From: Actinobacteria bacterium UBA5975
GTDB lineage: Bacteria > Actinomycetota > Actinomycetes > Nanopelagicales > Nanopelagicaceae
NCBI GenBank assembly: GCA_002430075.1
Contig: DJBN01000017.1
Location: forward strand, 1-16,915
DNA length: 16,915 nucleotides
Reading direction: 5' to 3'
This document shows, piece after piece, positions 14,312-16,915 of the stretch. The notes under the pieces are model-generated. The model saw nothing but the letters and a program-made list of their open reading frames with translations, was not told the DNA's origin and made no database searches. A program made the translations under genes and the position numbers. Every line of letters begins with the position of its first letter. The stretch's first letter is position 1.

Positions 14312-15111
14312 GCCCTTAGGCTAGTACACCCTGTGACGCCTCGAAAATCCTCAAGTAAGGGGTTTTGCAGATAATTTAAGGCCTCTTCTAGGCTTGAAAC
14401 GGCGATTACAGAGATACCTGAATCACTTTCGGGTATCTCATCGCAATTCTTCTTTGATGCAAAGAGAATTGTGGCGCCAGCTTTGCGTGCTGCGATGATC
14501 TTTTCAGAAATTCCGCCAATCGCGCCAACTTCCCCACCAGCTGAAATTGTTCCAGTTCCGGCGATCTTTTTTCCTTGCAAAATATTTTCAGGGGTAAGTA
14601 GCTCGATAAGTCCTAGTGAGAATATAAGACCGCCACTTGGGCCGCCAATGTTTGGTAATTTCACTTTAATAGATTGATCAGTTAATTGGGATGTGACAAT
14701 CTTGGGATATCTCTTTGCAAGTAGCGCCTTAGTTGCAGTGAGCGCATCACTCTGCGAAGTTTTCATTTCAATTTTAGATTTCTTCTGCTCTTCTTTAGTG
14801 GAGGTGTTCTTCTTATAAATAACAGATCTCGGAAGAACTACGCAATCAGCTCTAACCCAGCAGCCAATGACTTCAGCTCCAAGGATTTTTGCATCAGGGT
14901 TTGAGACCCAGATCGAGAGCAGGAAAATCTGGCCATCAGAGGTATATGTGGGTGCATCGCTTTGAGAAATTGTTAAAACTTTAGGAAAGAGAGGTGTCCC
15001 ATCCCCCGGTTGAATAATCACAAAGTTAACCGGAGTAAAGAGTGGAACGATAAAGAAGAGCGCGAAGAGCGCCTTGAGTGTTCGCGGGGTTTTAGAGAAG
15101 CGCAGATTCAT
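14308..15111 (-). CDS. membrane-anchored Lon-like (S16) protease, apparently without a PDZ domain
   Basis: A 267-residue protein with an N-terminal hydrophobic helix (about 12-32), a strand-rich region (about 33-100), a Lys/Glu-rich linker (100-120), and a C-terminal Lon-type proteolytic domain (about 120-250). The Ser-Lys dyad is visible as Ser159 in GGPSGG and Lys204 in GGISEKIIAAR, 45 residues apart. TISAGGEVGAIGG between them is typical. YlbL-type relatives are usually about 340 residues and carry a PDZ domain before the Lon domain. Here the space is too short, and I see no PDZ carboxylate-binding loop. The Lon domain is probably outside the membrane, as proposed for the family, but this is inferred. 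It lies 18 bases downstream of the 86-residue gene and overlaps UPF0182. No clear ribosome site precedes its ATG. Confidence 0.85.
   Translation of the reverse strand: MNLRFSKTPRTLKALFALFFIVPLFTPVNFVIIQPGDGTPLFPKVLTISQSDAPTYTSDGQIFLLSIWVSNPDAKILGAEVIGCWVRADCVVLPRSVIYKKNTSTKEEQKKSKIEMKTSQSDALTATKALLAKRYPKIVTSQLTDQSIKVKLPNIGGPSGGLIFSLGLIELLTPENILQGKKIAGTGTISAGGEVGAIGGISEKIIAARKAGATILFASKKNCDEIPESDSGISVIAVSSLEEALNYLQNPLLEDFRGVTGCTSLRA
14318..14323 (-). promoter_or_regulatory. -10 element of the UPF0182 gene, inside the S16 protease gene
   Basis: TAGCCT on the minus strand is followed by 6 bases and the ATG at 14311. It is identical to the sigR hexamer. Confidence 0.45.
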
Positions 15112-15129
15112 CTAAAAACTCGAAGCGGC

Positions 15130-15390
15130 TTACTTCTTCTCATCCTCTGGCGCGCTCTGGCGGAAAGAATCTTGGAATCGCTGAAATTGCCCGACAGAAC
15201 GTGATGTCTCAGTTTCAAACTTCGATTTAAATTTGGAAATCCAGAGCACATACCCAGTCGCTCCAATAAGACCCGTCAGAGGTACTACCCACCAGATCAG
15301 AGCTGCAAATGCGCTTGAGCCTGCAAGAAGAGCGCTGGGGGCTCCTAGAGCCGCTTCAACTATCTGGGTACCTGCAACTATTTGGGACAT
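15130..15390 (-). CDS. small membrane protein of unknown function
   Basis: An 86-residue protein I do not recognise. The N-terminus is Ala/Ser/Gly-rich. One hydrophobic helix spans about 24-51 (FAALIWWVVPLTGLIGATGY within it), followed by a basic stretch (SKFKSKF) and a charged tail ending EDEKK. This suggests a single-pass protein with the charged tail in the cytoplasm. TAAGAT, 6 bases before the ATG, gives a leaderless start and supports 15390. It is the first gene of a minus-strand run with the S16 protease (18-base gap), UPF0182 and tRNA-fMet, and is divergent from DUF2342. Its position suggests a role with the S16 protease, but no function can be assigned. Confidence 0.75.
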   Translation of the reverse strand: MSQIVAGTQIVEAALGAPSALLAGSSAFAALIWWVVPLTGLIGATGYVLWISKFKSKFETETSRSVGQFQRFQDSFRQSAPEDEKK

Positions 15391-15396
15391 ATAAAA

Positions 15397-15402
15397 ATCT
15401 TA
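15397..15402 (-). promoter_or_regulatory. -10 element of the 86-residue membrane protein gene
   Basis: TAAGAT on the minus strand is followed by 6 bases and the ATG at 15390. It would drive the membrane-protein/S16/UPF0182 run. Confidence 0.55.
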
Positions 15403-15506
15403 GTGGTTTCGGGAAGAAAGCGCTTACCTGGACGGTTACAGCTAGTAGATAGTATTAATCTAAAGCGCGCTCGACCCAATCTTTACCTCGTGCCTATCTT
15501 TAATGT

Positions 15507-15512
15507 GAGGAG
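15507..15512 (+). promoter_or_regulatory. Shine-Dalgarno site of the DUF2342 gene
   Basis: GAGGAG lies 6 bases before the ATG at 15519. It is the clearest ribosome site in the window, so this gene must have a leader, unlike most of its neighbours. A TAGTAT at 15450-15455 is a possible but weak -10. Confidence 0.65.
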
Positions 15513-15518
15513 TTACCG

Positions 15519-16868
15519 ATGTCACCATTTGGATTTACACCTGACAATGGTGACGAGGAAAATTCACAACCTGAGGATTTAGCTGCGATGATGAAGCAGA
15601 TGCAAGAACAGATTCAGAAGCAATTTGAGCAACTTGGAATTACTCCGGCAGGATTTGTTAATCCCCTTGCCTCCTTTACCCCTGGCTCGCAAGATGCGCT
15701 TCCACAATCAATTGTTCGAGATACTGCGAAGAAATTTGTCCACGCTCAAGGCTCTCAACTAATTGGCACCAAAGATGTCACTGTCGTCACTAACGCATTT
15801 GAGATCGCAGATTTATGGCTCAATGAGGCAACTGTCTTTCCAGCAACTCCGGGCAATACATCTCAACGCGCTGTCAGTAGAGCTGACTGGGTCGATGAAA
15901 CCCTTAAAGGCTGGCATACCCTGATGGAGCCGCTTGCAACGGGGCTCGCCTCTGCAATCTCTGGGTTGCTCGATGATGCCATGAGAGAGCAAGAGCAAGA
16001 TTCAGATAATGAACAGGCGATGGCTGGGCCAATGGGCGCAATTGCTGGCCTTCTACGAACCTTTATCGGCTCCATGATTGCAACTCAACTGGGCCAGGCA
16101 ATTGGCAATATCTCAGCTTCTGCAACTGGCGCCCACGATGTCTGTCTGCCACTGCTTGCACCTGCTCGCCCACTGCTCATTCCAGAAAATATTGAGAATT
16201 GGGGCGCAGAGCTGGAGATCGCACAATCTGAGGTCTATCTCTTTCATGCGCTGCGAGAATCTGCGATAGCTCGACTCTTCGAGCACAATCCTTGGCTGGT
16301 CTCTTATATGCGCAGCGCAATCGTTGAATATGGTCGCGGCATTCATATCGATATGGAAGCTATACAGCGCCAAGCAGAAGAGGCGATGCAGAACTTCGAT
16401 CCATCACAATTTGACCCAACAAAGATGAGCCCTGAATCAAACGAGAATTCATTTGCGCTAGCGCTCAATAATGGAATTTTTACTCCTGAAGAAACTCCCG
16501 CACAACGTGAAGCGCTCTCAAAGTTAGAGACTACTCTCGCACTCGTTGATGGTTGGGCCGATGAAGTAACAACTCTTGCAGCAGGTGATCGACTTCCATC
16601 TCTTGCACAACTGCGCGAAATCTATCGGCGTCAACGCGCAACGAAGGCTCCATCACAACAACTATTTAAAACGCTCTTAGGTTTAGAGGTCACTCCAAAA
16701 CTTGCACGTGAAGCGAGCGCTTTCTGGAACAGAATCCGAGTCTCGCAAGATATTTCAGCGCGAGATCAGATATGGAGTTCCATACTGCCGACGGCGGATG
16801 AGTTATTAGATCCTGAGAAGTTCCTGACATCTACACAAGTGCCCGATGATCTCAGCGGATTGCTCTAA
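15519..16868 (+). CDS. DUF2342 / zincin-like family protein with degenerate metal motif
   Basis: A 449-residue protein of the actinobacterial family annotated as DUF2342, zinc-dependent metalloprotease, or F420-biosynthesis-associated protein. It starts with an acidic, Gln-rich segment (MKQMQEQIQKQFEQLG, 25-40). Family-like stretches follow: ADLWLNEATVFP (97-108), WVDETLKGWHTLMEPLA (124-140), a Gly/Ala-rich amphipathic part (168-198) and LARPLL-like LAPARPLLIPENI (213-225). Where the family has an ALxExxHxRLFxHxPWL zinc motif, this protein reads ALRESAIARLFEHNPWL (244-260). Glu247 is kept but the metal-binding His positions are Arg246 and Ile250. The later EGW motif reads DGW (344-346). Zinc protease activity is therefore doubtful. 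It is divergent from the S16/UPF0182 run, the same neighbourhood as in mycobacteria. Confidence 0.88.
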   Translation: MSPFGFTPDNGDEENSQPEDLAAMMKQMQEQIQKQFEQLGITPAGFVNPLASFTPGSQDALPQSIVRDTAKKFVHAQGSQLIGTKDVTVVTNAFEIADLWLNEATVFPATPGNTSQRAVSRADWVDETLKGWHTLMEPLATGLASAISGLLDDAMREQEQDSDNEQAMAGPMGAIAGLLRTFIGSMIATQLGQAIGNISASATGAHDVCLPLLAPARPLLIPENIENWGAELEIAQSEVYLFHALRESAIARLFEHNPWLVSYMRSAIVEYGRGIHIDMEAIQRQAEEAMQNFDPSQFDPTKMSPESNENSFALALNNGIFTPEETPAQREALSKLETTLALVDGWADEVTTLAAGDRLPSLAQLREIYRRQRATKAPSQQLFKTLLGLEVTPKLAREASAFWNRIRVSQDISARDQIWSSILPTADELLDPEKFLTSTQVPDDLSGLL

Positions 16869-16915
16869 TTAATCTAAAACGTCTTCCATAGAAAAGCGAA
16901 GTCCCCGGGCGCACA
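16869..16915 (-). CDS. probable 3' end of an unidentified gene
   Basis: On the minus strand the last 47 bases read an open frame ending ARGLRFSMEDVLD and a TAA at 16869-16871, directly against the DUF2342 stop. The ending is plausible coding sequence convergent with DUF2342, but with only 14 residues visible no family can be named, and chance is possible. Confidence 0.4.
   Translation of the reverse strand, partial: CARGLRFSMEDVLD

Noticed and set aside
15391..15518. The 128-base intergenic region as a small RNA or riboswitch
   Set aside because: Apart from the -10 of the small membrane protein gene and the ribosome site of DUF2342, I see no stable stem, no terminator and no known aptamer core.

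Overview
The window looks like ordinary chromosome from a low-GC member of the Actinomycetota. By eye, GC is in the mid-40s percent. Support for the phylum comes from a Kgd-type 2-oxoglutarate decarboxylase, a mycoredoxin (the partner of mycothiol), nickel superoxide dismutase with its dedicated protease, a SigR/RsrA-type sigma factor and anti-sigma pair, the UPF0182 / S16-protease / DUF2342 cluster, and an actinobacterial initiator tRNA. The modest GC, very tight packing and nickel SOD would suit a streamlined freshwater lineage such as Ca. Nanopelagicales, but that placement is inference. I see no mobile element, CRISPR array, phage gene or long gene-free stretch.

Layout. (1) 1-2807, plus strand: the 3' two-thirds of kgd, overlapped by a mycoredoxin gene. 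(2) 2804-3597: divergent sodX (minus) and sodN (plus), with a strong dyad between their promoters. (3) 3614-5035, minus strand: sigR, an rsrA-like anti-sigma gene and a hotdog-fold thioesterase-like gene. (4) 5092-5814, minus strand: an SRAP/YedK-type gene, divergent from (5) 5857-11291, plus strand: aroA, rsgA, hisN and a copper P-type ATPase, closed by a bidirectional terminator. (6) 11367-15390, minus strand: an 86-residue membrane protein, an S16 (Lon-like) membrane protease, a UPF0182 membrane protein and tRNA-fMet, running into the same terminator. (7) 15519-16868, plus strand: a DUF2342 family protein. (8) The last 47 bases probably hold the 3' end of another minus-strand gene.

How the genes fit together. 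Regions 2-3, together with the mycoredoxin, form an oxidative and thiol-stress neighbourhood: superoxide removal, thiol repair, and a redox-switched sigma factor. Region 5 combines the shikimate pathway, ribosome assembly, histidine synthesis and copper export. Regions 6-7 form a conserved actinobacterial cluster of unknown joint function at the membrane.

The most striking non-coding pattern is that 10 start codons are preceded by TANNNT at exactly 6 or 7 bases. This is the signature of leaderless transcripts. Two divergent pairs of such promoters enclose inverted repeats that look like shared operators. I found no clearly new defence or mobile system.
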